64,000 nucleotides of DNA, from positions 3,906,001 through 3,970,000 of the forward strand of contig NZ_CP060201.1 of the NCBI RefSeq assembly GCF_013407925.2, read 5' to 3'. Below the pieces are notes generated by a model, which saw nothing but the letters and a program-made list of their open reading frames with translations, had not been told where the DNA came from and did no database searches. The position numbers and the translations under genes are program-made. Positions 1-8,449 of this stretch are shown here, in pieces (the stretch's first letter is position 1; each line of letters starts with the position of its first letter). The DNA comes from Pseudomonas protegens. GTDB lineage: Bacteria > Pseudomonadota > Gammaproteobacteria > Pseudomonadales > Pseudomonadaceae.

Positions 1-541
1 GGCGCACCGTGGCGAACTTCAGGCGGCGCATGAACGGCAGGTACAGCACCGTGCCGGAGACGATCGCCAGCACAAACAGCAGGCCCATGAAGGCCAGCAG
101 CAGTTTGCCCGGGAGCCCGGCGAACATATCCACATGCAGGCGCAGCATGACCATCATCAGCCCGCCATTGGCCGAGGGCATGGCCACGGCTTCGCCGGTG
201 CGGGCGTCGAGCATGAAGGTGTGGGACGAATTGGGTTCGGTGCCGGCGGTCTTGGCCATGATCGCCATCACACCGTTGGGCTCGTCTTCGTCCCAGCCGA
301 AGTACTGCATGACTTCCCCCGGGCGGTGGGCTTCGGCGGCCTGGACCAGCTGTTGCAGGTCCAGGTGCGGGGTGTCGGCGGGCATTTCCCGCAGCTGTGG
401 CGCGTCCCCCAGCAGGTGGTCGATCTCGTGGTGGAAGATCAGCGGCAGGCCGGTGAGCGCCAGCATCATCAGGAACACCGTGCAGATCAGGCTGGACCAG
501 GTGTGGATCAAGGACCAGCGGCGGATGGTCGTGCTTTTCAT
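1..541 (-). CDS. PepSY-associated TM helix protein (3' part cut by window edge)
   Basis: The first 180 residues are present; the C-terminus lies beyond the left edge. The ATG at 541-539 begins MKSTTIRRWSLIHTWSSL, the typical basic start of PepSY-TM proteins, followed by a hydrophobic helix at about residues 14-36 ending in a His-rich loop (IFHHEIDHLL). A periplasmic PepSY-like stretch follows (about 40-115), then a second membrane segment at about 140-170. These inner-membrane proteins are often found beside TonB-dependent siderophore receptors and are thought to act in reductive iron release, as in the FoxB/PiuB type. It lies 61 bp downstream of the receptor gene on the same strand, so co-transcription is likely. 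The role in iron reduction is inferred from family and position. Confidence 0.8.
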   Translation of the reverse strand, partial: MKSTTIRRWSLIHTWSSLICTVFLMMLALTGLPLIFHHEIDHLLGDAPQLREMPADTPHLDLQQLVQAAEAHRPGEVMQYFGWDEDEPNGVMAIMAKTAGTEPNSSHTFMLDARTGEAVAMPSANGGLMMVMLRLHVDMFAGLPGKLLLAFMGLLFVLAIVSGTVLYLPFMRRLKFATVR

Positions 542-602
542 CGAGGCTCCATTGGCAAAAGGGCCGCGGTTCAGGCGGCCCTTCGGCGAGGGTTTTCCCT
601 TC

Positions 603-3062
603 TTAGAATTTGTAATTGACGCTGGCCATGACGTTGCGGCGGTCGCCGTAGTAGCAGTAGGTGCCGTCGCAGGTCGACATGTATTCCTTGTCGAACACGT
701 TGTTGGCGTTGAGGGCTACGCTGGCGCCCTTGAGCGAGCTGTCCAGGCGGCCGAGATCGTAGTGCACCGCGGCGTCATACACGGTGTAGGACGCCGTGTC
801 GCCGTCGGATTTGCGCGCGACATAGGCCAGGTTGCCTGCCGGTACGTTGTTGGTCTCGCCGATATAGCGGGCGCCGAAGCCTACGCCGAAGCCGTCCAGC
901 AAGCCGTTGTGCCAGGTGTAGTCGGCCCAGATCGAAGCCTGGTTTTCCGGGGTCAATGGCAGTGGGCGGTTCTTGTCCTGAGGGTCGCCGACCTTGGTCA
1001 TCTTGCTGTTGGCATAGGTATAGGCGGCCGTCAGCTTGAGGTTCTCATTGACGTTGCCCACCGCTTCCAGCTCGAAGCCGCGGACCTTGGCCTCACCCAG
1101 TGGGCGGCTGACGCCCAGGCTGTCGGTGAGGACGATGTTCTGCCGGGTCAGGTCGTATACCGCGGCAGTGAACAGCATGTCGCTGCCCGGAGGCTGATAC
1201 TTGAGGCCCAGTTCGTACTGCTTGCCGGTGCTGGGCTCGAAGGCCTGGCCTTTGGCGTTACCGCCGGGCTCGGCCTGGAAGGATTCGGCGTAGGAAATGT
1301 AGGGGGTAAAGCCGGAGTCGAAGACGTAGCTGAGGGCCGCGTTGCCGGTGAAGGCCTGGTCGTTGCGCTCATCGTGGGGCTTGTTGGCGAGGTTGTAGAA
1401 CCGGGATTCGGTGTGCAGCCAGTCCTGGCGCCCGCCCAGGGTCAGGCGCCAGTTGTCCAGGGCCATCTGGTCCTGGACGTAGAGCCCGGTGCCCTGGCGC
1501 TTCTGGTTGTAGTCGTTGTATGCAAAGTAGGCGACTTTGCTGAAATCCTGACCGTAGACCGGGTTGATGATGTTGCTGGTGGGCGCTTCACCGTACAGCC
1601 ACTTGTAGTTGGTGTTGACGCGCTGGTAGTCCAGGCCCAGCAACAGGGTGTGCTTGAGCTCGCCGGTGTCGAAGTCGGCCTGGAAGTTGTTGTCCACGGC
1701 GAACTGGCTGATGTCCTCGTTGACGATGTTGGCGCCACGGCGCACGGTGCCGTCGGCACTCACCGCCTGGTCGGGCTTGTTGGGCCAGTAGCTGCCACCG
1801 GCGGTGATGCCCTGGAACGACAGGTCGCTCTTGGTGTAGCGCAGGTTCTGGCGGAACTGCCAGACGTCATCCAGGCGGTGCTCGAAGGCGTAACCCAGTG
1901 CGTAGTAGGTCTTGTCGTAGTATTCCCAGCTCGGATCGCCGAGGTTCTTGTGGTACTTGATCTCGCCCGCCGGGCTCGCCAGTTTGGTGCCCTGCAACGG
2001 CAGGAACTGGCTGGTGATGCCGGTATCGTCACGGTTGAACTGGCTGAGGAAGGTCAGCTTGGTGTCTTCGTCAATGTTCCAGGTCAGGCTGGGGGCCAGG
2101 TTGTAACGCTTGTCCTGGTTGTGCTCGATGGCGGTGTTGCTGTCGCGGACCACGCCACTGACGCGATACAGGAAACGCCCTTCGTCATCGATGGGGCCAG
2201 TGCTGTCGAAGCTGATCTGCTTGCGCTGGTAGCTGCCGATCTGCAATTGCACTTCGTGGCTGCTGCTGTCTTCCGGGCGGCGGCTGACCATGTCCAGCAA
2301 GCCCCCGGGTGGCGTCTGGCCGTAGACCGAAGACGCCGGGCCGCGGAGCAGGGCTACACGCTCCAGGTCCCAGGTTTCCAGCTTGGGCATGGTGTAGGTG
2401 CCCTTTGGCAGGGGCAGGCCATCGAGGAACTGGGTGGGTTCGAAGCCCCGCACCTTCAGCCACTCGGCGCGGCTGTCGCTGCCGTAGCTGCTGGCGGTGA
2501 CACCGGGCATGTAGCGCACGGCATCGTCGAGGTTCTGTACCGCACGGTCGCTCATCTGTTCACGGGTAGCGACGGAGATGGAGCGAGGCACTTCACGTAG
2601 TTCGGTATCGGTCTTGGTGCCGACGGCAGTGCGCTTGGCCATGTAGCCCTCGACTGGTCCCCACGCCGTTTCATAGCTGCTCTGGCCGGTGATGTTGGTT
2701 TCCGGCAGGGCGACCACGGCGTCGGTGCTTGCCACCAGGCTGTAGCTGCCGGCGCTGCTGTGTTGCAACTGCAAACCGGTGCCGCGCAGGGCCTCACGCA
2801 GGGCGCCTGGGGCATCGAACTGGCCCTTGACCGGGGCCGAGGTCTTGCCCGCCGCCAGGGACGGATCAAGGCTCAGGGCCAGGCCGGCCTGGCTGGCGAT
2901 CTGGTTCAGGGTGCTGGCCAGGGGCGCGGCCGGCAGGTCGTAGGCGCGCACGCTGGACGCTTGCTCGGCGGCCATCAGGCCCTGGCTGGCCAGCGGGGCG
3001 CAGAAGGCGATGGCAACAGCCAGCAGGCTGGGGCGTAACAGGGTGTCTAGCGAGCGGGACAT
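603..3062 (-). CDS. fiuA: TonB-dependent ferric hydroxamate-type siderophore receptor with STN signalling domain
   Basis: Outer-membrane transducer of 819 aa. A signal peptide ends near AAEQASS (about residue 32). A secretin/TonB N-terminal (STN) domain at about 36-115 marks receptors that signal through a FecR protein to an ECF sigma factor. The plug domain has the conserved VRGF and PGGLLDMVSRRP motifs, followed by a beta-barrel ending in a C-terminal Phe. The end of the barrel carries two Cys (TCDGTYCYYGDRR), as in ferrichrome and ferrioxamine receptors. The regulator and sigma factor genes lie directly upstream. The name fiuA rests on this arrangement and on gene order matching PAO1 PA0470-PA0472. 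The ligand, probably ferrichrome or ferrioxamine, is not shown by the sequence. An AGGAG ribosome site precedes the ATG. Confidence 0.85.
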   Translation of the reverse strand: MSRSLDTLLRPSLLAVAIAFCAPLASQGLMAAEQASSVRAYDLPAAPLASTLNQIASQAGLALSLDPSLAAGKTSAPVKGQFDAPGALREALRGTGLQLQHSSAGSYSLVASTDAVVALPETNITGQSSYETAWGPVEGYMAKRTAVGTKTDTELREVPRSISVATREQMSDRAVQNLDDAVRYMPGVTASSYGSDSRAEWLKVRGFEPTQFLDGLPLPKGTYTMPKLETWDLERVALLRGPASSVYGQTPPGGLLDMVSRRPEDSSSHEVQLQIGSYQRKQISFDSTGPIDDEGRFLYRVSGVVRDSNTAIEHNQDKRYNLAPSLTWNIDEDTKLTFLSQFNRDDTGITSQFLPLQGTKLASPAGEIKYHKNLGDPSWEYYDKTYYALGYAFEHRLDDVWQFRQNLRYTKSDLSFQGITAGGSYWPNKPDQAVSADGTVRRGANIVNEDISQFAVDNNFQADFDTGELKHTLLLGLDYQRVNTNYKWLYGEAPTSNIINPVYGQDFSKVAYFAYNDYNQKRQGTGLYVQDQMALDNWRLTLGGRQDWLHTESRFYNLANKPHDERNDQAFTGNAALSYVFDSGFTPYISYAESFQAEPGGNAKGQAFEPSTGKQYELGLKYQPPGSDMLFTAAVYDLTRQNIVLTDSLGVSRPLGEAKVRGFELEAVGNVNENLKLTAAYTYANSKMTKVGDPQDKNRPLPLTPENQASIWADYTWHNGLLDGFGVGFGARYIGETNNVPAGNLAYVARKSDGDTASYTVYDAAVHYDLGRLDSSLKGASVALNANNVFDKEYMSTCDGTYCYYGDRRNVMASVNYKF

Positions 3063-3170
3063 AGGGCGGCTCCTGAATGGAAATGTTTCGCAATTGCCTA
3101 GGTGCCGGACGAGATTGGAAAAGTGATAGGGCAGATTGAAAAAAATCTGGATTCAGATGGATGGCGGGCG

Positions 3171-3227
3171 CTTCGCTGGCAAGCCAGCGCCTACGGGATC
3201 GGTGTAGGAGCCAGCTTGCCGGCGAAG
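3171..3227. repeat. REP inverted pair
   Basis: Two REP units in opposite orientation: TTCGCTGGCAAGCCAGCGCC at about 3172 and GTAGGAGCCAGCTTGCCGGC at about 3204. They sit between the FecR-type gene and the receptor gene. Such pairs fold into hairpins and may separate or stabilise the two mRNA halves. Confidence 0.85.
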
Positions 3228-3242
3228 GTCGCGACACCGATC

Positions 3243-4220
3243 TCAGCGTTTGGCGTCGGCCTTGGCCGTCACGGTTACCCACCAGTCGGTGTGCCGCTCG
3301 ATCTGCACCGGCAGGGTCGGCAGCAGGGCATTGAGCGCGAGGTCGGTGTCCTGCAACGGAAAGCTTCCGGTAATGCGCAGGTCGGCCACTTCCGGGGCGA
3401 CGCCCAGGTGACCATGGCGATAACGACCCAGTTCGGCGATCAGGTCGCCGAGGCGGATGTTGTCCACCACCAGCATGCCCCGGGTCCAGGCATCGGCCCC
3501 CGGGGTCAGGCTCGGCAAAGGGTCCAGGCCGGCGCGGCGCATCAGCACCTGCTGGCCTTGCTGGAACACCTGTTCGTCCTGAGCGGCTTGCGGTCGCGCC
3601 GCCACCGCCGATTGCAGCACCCCGAGGCGGGTGCCCTGGTCCTCGCGCTGGACCAGGAACCGCGTGCCCAGGGCGCGCATCCGCCCGTCGCGGGTTTCGA
3701 CGATGAACGGGCGACTGTCGTTGTGCCCGGTCTCGATGAGGATTTCGCCTTCCTGCAGCACGATCCGCCGCTGCTGGTCATCGAAGCGCACATCCAGCGC
3801 ACTGTGGGTGTTGAGGTCGATCCGCGTGCCGTCGCTCAGGTGCAGGGTGCGCTGCTCGCCGGTGGCGGTGCGCTGGTCGGCCAGCCAGTAATCCACCGGC
3901 AGGTAACGCTCCCCGGCCAACAGCCCCAGCCCGGCCACCAGCACCACACTGGCGACCCCACGCCCCAGCTTGCGCACCCGCCGGCGCAGGCCTTCGCGCG
4001 ATTGCAGCAAGGCGTTGCGCGCTGGCCCCGAGGCGACGCTGAAGCGCTGGTCGAGCATGCCCAGCTGGCGCCAGGCGCGGGCGTGTTCTTCGTGGGCGGC
4101 ATGCCATTTGGCGAACTCTTCGCGCTCCACCGCGCTGGCGTCGCCATCCAGCGACAGTTGCCAGGCGATGGCGGCGTCCAGCACCCGGGCCGACACCGGT
4201 TTGGAACTGATGGGGGTCAT
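3243..4220 (-). CDS. fiuR: FecR-family transmembrane sigma regulator
   Basis: Predicted 325-aa inner-membrane regulator that relays receptor occupancy to the cognate ECF sigma factor. The N-terminal cytoplasmic part (about 1-75) has the DUF4880-type anti-sigma pattern, with a FAKWHAAHEEHARAW motif. One hydrophobic helix follows at about 85-105. The periplasmic FecR domain (about 120-225) contains LSDGTRIDLNTHSAL, and the C-terminal region resembles the STN-contacting part of FecR. The ATG at 4220 overlaps the sigma factor stop codon in an ATGA, which implies translational coupling. An in-frame start further upstream would lie inside the sigma gene and is less likely. The gene name follows PAO1 order. 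Confidence 0.85.
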   Translation of the reverse strand: MTPISSKPVSARVLDAAIAWQLSLDGDASAVEREEFAKWHAAHEEHARAWRQLGMLDQRFSVASGPARNALLQSREGLRRRVRKLGRGVASVVLVAGLGLLAGERYLPVDYWLADQRTATGEQRTLHLSDGTRIDLNTHSALDVRFDDQQRRIVLQEGEILIETGHNDSRPFIVETRDGRMRALGTRFLVQREDQGTRLGVLQSAVAARPQAAQDEQVFQQGQQVLMRRAGLDPLPSLTPGADAWTRGMLVVDNIRLGDLIAELGRYRHGHLGVAPEVADLRITGSFPLQDTDLALNALLPTLPVQIERHTDWWVTVTAKADAKR

Positions 4221-4735
4221 AGCGGCTCCCCGTACAGGGCGATGTAGCACTGGCGGATGCCCTGGGCCAGGTACTGGCGCACCCGCGGCACCGAGACGCC
4301 GAGGCGTGCGGCGATCTCGGCGTGGCTCAGGCCATCGAGGCGGTTATAGAGGAAGGCCATGCGCGCCTTGCTTGAGAGTTTGCCCAGCAGGCGGTCGATG
4401 GCCTTGAGGTCTTCGAGGATCAGTTGCTGTTGCTCCGGCGAGGGTTGCTCGCTTTCGGGGATCAGCATCAGTTCGTTGAGGTAGGCCTGTTCCAGGGCGG
4501 CGCGGCGGAAATGATCGAACAGCAGGCCCTTGGCGATGGCCAGCAGAAAGGCCCTGGGCTCGCGGGGGGCCTTGAGCTCGTCGCGACCCAGCAGGCGGAC
4601 GAAGGTGTCCTGGCTCAGGTCCTCGGCCCGCTGGCTGCAGGCCACGTTGCGCCGCAACCAGGCCAGGAGCCAGCCGCGATGGTCGCGATACAACGCACCA
4701 ACTAGCTCATTGCGAGGGCTTTGGACTGACGACAA
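4217..4735 (-). CDS. fiuI: ECF sigma-70 factor, FecI type (iron starvation)
   Basis: 172-aa extracytoplasmic-function sigma factor. Region 2 (about 10-75) contains AEDLSQDTFVRLLG, and region 4 (about 110-165) has a helix-turn-helix at LSHAEIAARLGVSVPRVRQYL. This is the FecI subgroup, which transcribes the neighbouring TonB receptor gene when the siderophore binds. It is first in a minus-strand unit (sigma, FecR protein, receptor, PepSY protein). A Fur box lies about 25-45 bp upstream of the start, so iron limitation should switch it on. It corresponds to PA0472 in PAO1 by order and family. Confidence 0.87.
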   Translation of the reverse strand: MSSVQSPRNELVGALYRDHRGWLLAWLRRNVACSQRAEDLSQDTFVRLLGRDELKAPREPRAFLLAIAKGLLFDHFRRAALEQAYLNELMLIPESEQPSPEQQQLILEDLKAIDRLLGKLSSKARMAFLYNRLDGLSHAEIAARLGVSVPRVRQYLAQGIRQCYIALYGEPL

Positions 4736-4759
4736 CCGGGGTCACCCATCGAAAAGTTT

Positions 4760-4780
4760 AAATTAACGAGAATTATTCGC
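4760..4780 (-). promoter_or_regulatory. Fur box upstream of fiuI
   Basis: Read on the minus strand, GCGAATAATTCTCGTTAATT matches the Pseudomonas iron-box core (GATAATGATTCTCATTATC) at most positions, including the central ATTCTCGTTA. It lies just upstream of the sigma factor start, where Fur would block the promoter. This agrees with iron control of FecI-type genes. Confidence 0.75.
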
Positions 4781-4882
4781 GATTGTCGCAGAGGCCAAAC
4801 AGTGGCGCAATCGACGTCGGTCGGCTGCCTTGTTGCTGAGGGTGGCGGGTGCTGAAGAGCTTTGTCGGCAGAGAAAGCCCGT

Positions 4883-5005
4883 TGTGGCGAGGGAGCTTGC
4901 TCTCGCTGGCGTGCGCCGCACGCCCAAGGCTCTGTGTCAGGTGGAACCGGGGTTCAGGTTTTACGGCCGCTGCGCGGCCGAGCGGGAGCAAGCTCCCTCG
5001 CCACA
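4883..5005. repeat. REP-like inverted pair, GGCGAGGGAGCTTGC type
   Basis: TGTGGCGAGGGAGCTTGCTC starts at about 4883, and its near-perfect inverse GAGCAAGCTCCCTCGCCACA ends at about 5005. Roughly 75 bp separates the arms. This is a second REP class, different in sequence from the GTAGGAGC units elsewhere in the window. It fills the space between the Fur-controlled promoter and the exonuclease gene. Confidence 0.8.
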
Positions 5006-5028
5006 GGTATTTGCGCCGTTGCGATGGA

Positions 5029-5736
5029 TCAGAACGAAGGGGCCTGCTGCCGGCGTCTCCACTGGCTGAGGCGCTGCTGCAGGTTCAGCGGGCTGTGGAT
5101 CTGCTGCTGGCGGGCGCGGTTGAACAGGATCAGCGCCAGTTCCGCGGTGGCCAGGGCGTCGGCTGCTGCGTGGTGACGCTCCGCGACTTGCAGCTTGAAC
5201 CAGTCGACCCAGTCATCCAGCCCGGCTTCGCGGATCGGGGCCTGGGGGCAGAGCATGGGCGCCATGTCCGCGACGTCGAGGAAGCGGTGCTGCAGGCGAT
5301 AGCCCAGGCTGTCCTTCAGGGCCCGGCCGAGCATGTGCTGGTCGAAGGGCGCATGAAAGGCCAGCAGCGGGCTGTCGCCGACGAACTCCATGAAGTCCAG
5401 CAGGGCCTCCACCGGGTCGCAGCCGGCGGCGATGGCGCTGGGGCCCAGGCCATGGATCAGCACGCTGGGGCTGAGTTTGTGTCCCGCGCGTTGCAGGGTG
5501 CGCTCGAATTGCTGGCTGAAGTCGATGGCGCCGTCTTCGATCACCACCGCGCCGATGGACAGCACCTGATCGCGGTTGAGATTGAGGCCGGTGGTTTCCA
5601 GGTCCACTACCACCCAGCGCTGTTCCCGCAGGCTGCCGTCACCCAGTTCGGTGAAGGCGGGCAGGCGGTCGCGACGGTGTTGCTGCTCGGCGGTCAGGAC
5701 GCTGACCGCGGGACGGAACCAGGCAAACAGGCTCAT
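5029..5736 (-). CDS. DnaQ-like DEDDh 3'-5' exonuclease
   Basis: 235-aa protein of the DnaQ/PolC epsilon family. The DEDDh motifs are visible: VVDLETTGLN (Exo I, Asp and Glu) at about 40-50, HAPFDQHML (Exo II) at about 128-136, and an Exo III His-Asp pair in ERHHAAADALATAEL at about 195-209. Such stand-alone enzymes remove 3' nucleotides from DNA or RNA; the substrate here cannot be told. Its ATG overlaps the stop of the upstream DUF294 gene in an ATGA, so the two are translationally coupled and probably act together. It is not the replicative dnaQ, because it lacks the usual rnhA neighbour. Confidence 0.85.
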   Translation of the reverse strand: MSLFAWFRPAVSVLTAEQQHRRDRLPAFTELGDGSLREQRWVVVDLETTGLNLNRDQVLSIGAVVIEDGAIDFSQQFERTLQRAGHKLSPSVLIHGLGPSAIAAGCDPVEALLDFMEFVGDSPLLAFHAPFDQHMLGRALKDSLGYRLQHRFLDVADMAPMLCPQAPIREAGLDDWVDWFKLQVAERHHAAADALATAELALILFNRARQQQIHSPLNLQQRLSQWRRRQQAPSF

Positions 5737-7667
5737 AGCTGGTACCGCAGGGCCAGACTGCTTTGCAGGCGCTGGGCCTGGCGCAGGGACTCGCGCAGGA
5801 TGCGCCGGTCCAGGTGGTTCAGGCTGTCGGGGTCGACGCGGTTGGAATAGGGCTGGTTTTCCCGGGTCTGGCGCTGGTGCTGCTGCATGCGGGTCTGCTG
5901 GATGAAGTGGTAGGCCTCTTCATAGGCCGCGCCGTCCAGAGGCTCGATGACTTGTTTGGACACCAGCTGGCGCAGGCGCTCCAGGGTGTTGATGGCGCCG
6001 ATGCCGTTGGCCAGGGCCAGTAGCCGGGCGCCGTCGACGAAGGGCGTCAGGCCCTGGACCTTGAGGTCCAGGGTGGCTTTTTCACCGTTCTTGCGGGCCA
6101 GGACGAACTCGCGAAAGCGCCCCACGGGCGGGCGCTGGCGCAGGGCGTTTTCCGCCATCATGCGTTGGAACAGGCGGTTGTCCGCGACCTGGTCGAGGAT
6201 GCCCCGGCGCAGTTGCTCGGCGCCCTGTTCATCGCCCCAGACCACCCGCAGGTCGAAATAGATGCTCGAACCCAGGAGGTTTTCCGGGGTCGCCTCGCGG
6301 ATGAAGGCGGCAAAGCGCCGGGCCCATTCGGCGCGGGACAGGCACAGCTCGGGGTTGCCGGCCATGATGTTGCCCTTGCACAGGGTGAAGCCGCACTGGG
6401 CCAGGCTCTGGTTGATCTGCTGGGCAATGGGCAGCAGCTGGCCGCGAATTTCCGCGGCGTGGGCGGCGTCCCTGGCTTCGAACAGGATGCCGTTGTCCTG
6501 GTCGGTGTGCAGGGTCTGTTCGCGCCGGCCTTCGCTGCCGAAACACAGCCAGCTGAAAGGCACGCCGGGGTCGCCCTTGTCGGCCAGGGTCAGTTCGATC
6601 ACCCGGCACACGGTGTGATCGTTGAGCAGGGTGATGATGTGGGTGATCTGGGTCGAGGAGGCGCCGTGGGCCAGCATGCGTTCCACCAGCTGGCCGATCT
6701 CGCCGCGCAGCGCCACCAGGTGTTCGACCCGGGGCGCGTTGCGGATGGTCCGGGCCAGGTGCACCAGATCGACCCGTTGCAGGGAAAACAGGTCGCGCTC
6801 GGACACCACGCCGCACAGGCGCTGGTCCTTCACCAGGCAGACGTGGGCGATATGGCGCTCGGTCATGGCGATGGCGGCGTCGAAGGCGCTGTGGTCCGGG
6901 CTGAGGAAGAACGGTGCCTGGGTCATGTGCCGTTCGATGGGCTGGTTGAGGTCCTGGCTGCCGTCGGCCACCACCTGGCGCAGGTCGCGCAGGGTGAAGA
7001 TCCCCAGGGGCGCCTTGTGTTCGTCCACCACCACGATGCTGCCCACTTGCTGCTCGTGCATCAGTGCCACGGCTTCGCGCAATGGTGTCTGCGGGCTGCA
7101 GGCTACTGGATGACGCATGGCCAGTTCGCCGAGGCGGGTGTTCAGCGAGTATTGGGTGCCGAGGGTTTCCACGGCCTTCTGCTTGACCTGCTGATTGACC
7201 TGATCCAGCAGGCTGCTGACCCCGCGCAGGGCGAAATCGCGGAACTCCGCAGACAGGGCGAACAGCTTGATGAAGGCGCTTTTGTTCAGTTGCAGGCAGA
7301 AGGTGTCTTCGGCGGCCCGATGCTCGGTGCGGGTCGCCCGTTCTCCGAGCAAGGCGGCGAGGGGAAAGCACTCGCCGGTGGTGATTTCGAAGGTGGTTTC
7401 GGTGCTGCCCTTGGCGGCGTGGGTGCGTTCGCCCACCACCCGGCCCTGCTTGACGATGTAGAAGTGCTCAACCGGACCGTCGGCCGGCTTGATGATGCTC
7501 TCGCCCGGGCCATAGAAGCGCAGCTGGCACTGTTCCACTAGGTAGGCCAGGTGGAGGTTTTCCATCTGGTTGAAGGGCGGGAAGCGCTGCAGGAACTGCA
7601 CGGTGCCCTGGATGTTCTGCAACACCGCGGTCTTGCCGGCCTGGGTGAAGGCGTCCGCTTTACTCAT
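5733..7667 (-). CDS. Cyclic-nucleotide-binding / CBS / DUF294 nucleotidyltransferase-like signalling protein
   Basis: 644 aa with four recognisable parts. A cNMP-binding fold (about 20-145) carries LVEQCQLRFYGPGESII. A CBS pair (about 160-275) contains EHKAPLGIFTLRDLRQVV and LCGVVSERDLF. A DUF294 nucleotidyltransferase domain resembling the GlnD N-terminus (about 300-440) has GSEGRREQTLHTDQDNG with the GS and DxD metal ligands kept. A C-terminal helical DUF294 domain follows (about 480-620). The layout suggests a ligand-sensing protein that nucleotidylates a partner. It is coupled to the exonuclease by a 4-bp overlap. In other Pseudomonas such pairs often sit near acetate permease genes (from memory), but none is here. 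The biochemical function is unknown. Confidence 0.82.
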   Translation of the reverse strand: MSKADAFTQAGKTAVLQNIQGTVQFLQRFPPFNQMENLHLAYLVEQCQLRFYGPGESIIKPADGPVEHFYIVKQGRVVGERTHAAKGSTETTFEITTGECFPLAALLGERATRTEHRAAEDTFCLQLNKSAFIKLFALSAEFRDFALRGVSSLLDQVNQQVKQKAVETLGTQYSLNTRLGELAMRHPVACSPQTPLREAVALMHEQQVGSIVVVDEHKAPLGIFTLRDLRQVVADGSQDLNQPIERHMTQAPFFLSPDHSAFDAAIAMTERHIAHVCLVKDQRLCGVVSERDLFSLQRVDLVHLARTIRNAPRVEHLVALRGEIGQLVERMLAHGASSTQITHIITLLNDHTVCRVIELTLADKGDPGVPFSWLCFGSEGRREQTLHTDQDNGILFEARDAAHAAEIRGQLLPIAQQINQSLAQCGFTLCKGNIMAGNPELCLSRAEWARRFAAFIREATPENLLGSSIYFDLRVVWGDEQGAEQLRRGILDQVADNRLFQRMMAENALRQRPPVGRFREFVLARKNGEKATLDLKVQGLTPFVDGARLLALANGIGAINTLERLRQLVSKQVIEPLDGAAYEEAYHFIQQTRMQQHQRQTRENQPYSNRVDPDSLNHLDRRILRESLRQAQRLQSSLALRYQL

Positions 7668-7926
7668 AACGATTACCGCAGTCTTCTTGGAGTTGTTGTG
7701 GTCGGATCACGGCAATGGTCGGCGCCTGGGGCGGGAGTGCCCATTGGACGTAAGTCTAGGTAGCGCTCGCGTTCCTGGGCATTTGGCTTTGAGCCTGCGG
7801 TCATCCATGCAAAAAAGCTCTGATCGGAGCACTTGGCAATTTTTCCGACGAAGTGCACATTGGAAGCCCGCTTAGCGATGTCTGACCACTGTGCTAGGGG
7901 ATTGATTGGTTCATGTAGAGAAATGT
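7668..7926. other. Divergent intergenic region
   Basis: This 259-bp gap separates the DUF294 gene (minus) from the response regulator (plus) and must hold both promoters. I see no clear operator, repeat or small gene in it. An in-frame TTG at 7906 is a less likely start for the regulator than the ATG at 7927. Confidence 0.5.
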
Positions 7927-8373
7927 ATGCCCGACCACGATATTTTGAGTGACGCCGAGCGCGAGGCTCTGAGCGAGGTGATGCTCGAGCCGGACCTGCC
8001 CGCTCAGCGTGTGCTCATCGCCGATGACGACAAGGATGCCCGGGAGCTGCTTGCGGAAATTCTCGGGCTGGATGGCATTCGCTGCATGACCGCGGCCAGC
8101 GGCAAGGCCGCCCTCGAACTGCTCGAATCGAACAAGTCCATCGGCCTGCTGATCACCGATCTGCGCATGGCGCCCTGCAACGGCCTGGAGCTGATTCGCC
8201 AGGTGCGTGAATCGGAGCGGGCGGCGTTGCCGATCATCATCATTTCCGGCGACGCCGATGTGCGCGATGCGATTGCCGCCATGCACCTGAGCGTGGTGGA
8301 TTTCCTGCTCAAGCCGATCGACACCCGCCAGCTGCTGGCCCTGGTCAAGCATGAGCTGGGAGTGGTGCGCTAG
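7927..8373 (+). CDS. Single-domain response regulator (CheY-like receiver)
   Basis: 148 aa, almost all a receiver domain. The acidic cluster ADDDKD is at about 32-37, the phosphoacceptor Asp78 lies in LLITDLRMAP, the switch Ser in IIISGDADV is at about 105, and the conserved Lys is in FLLKPID. There is no output domain, so it must act by protein contact or serve in a phosphorelay. A short N-terminal tail of about 25 residues precedes the receiver. No histidine kinase gene is adjacent. It ends 28 bp before a strong terminator shared with glcB. Confidence 0.88.
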   Translation: MPDHDILSDAEREALSEVMLEPDLPAQRVLIADDDKDARELLAEILGLDGIRCMTAASGKAALELLESNKSIGLLITDLRMAPCNGLELIRQVRESERAALPIIIISGDADVRDAIAAMHLSVVDFLLKPIDTRQLLALVKHELGVVR

Positions 8374-8395
8374 AAGGCTCTTGCGGCAGGGAACA

Positions 8396-8428
8396 AAAAA
8401 GCCCCGGTCCACTGGACCGGGGCTTTTT
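8396..8428. terminator. Bidirectional rho-independent terminator
   Basis: A perfect 10-bp stem GCCCCGGTCC / GGACCGGGGC with a 3-nt loop (8401-8423) has A-run AAAAAA before it and TTTTT after it. It can stop the response regulator transcript on the plus strand and glcB on the minus strand. Confidence 0.93.
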
Positions 8429-8449
8429 CATGGGTGGGGCCAGGCGTTG

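Noticed and set aside
9..2600. Long plus-strand open frame (about 860 codons) opposite the TonB receptor gene
   Set aside because: It is antisense to a gene with full family motifs; its sequence is compositionally biased (Val/Ala/Gly/Gln-rich), without domains or ribosome site. Such frames arise from GC-rich codon use.
7906..7926. TTG start giving seven more residues to the response regulator
   Set aside because: The ATG at 7927 is the better start; the extra residues are not part of the receiver fold.
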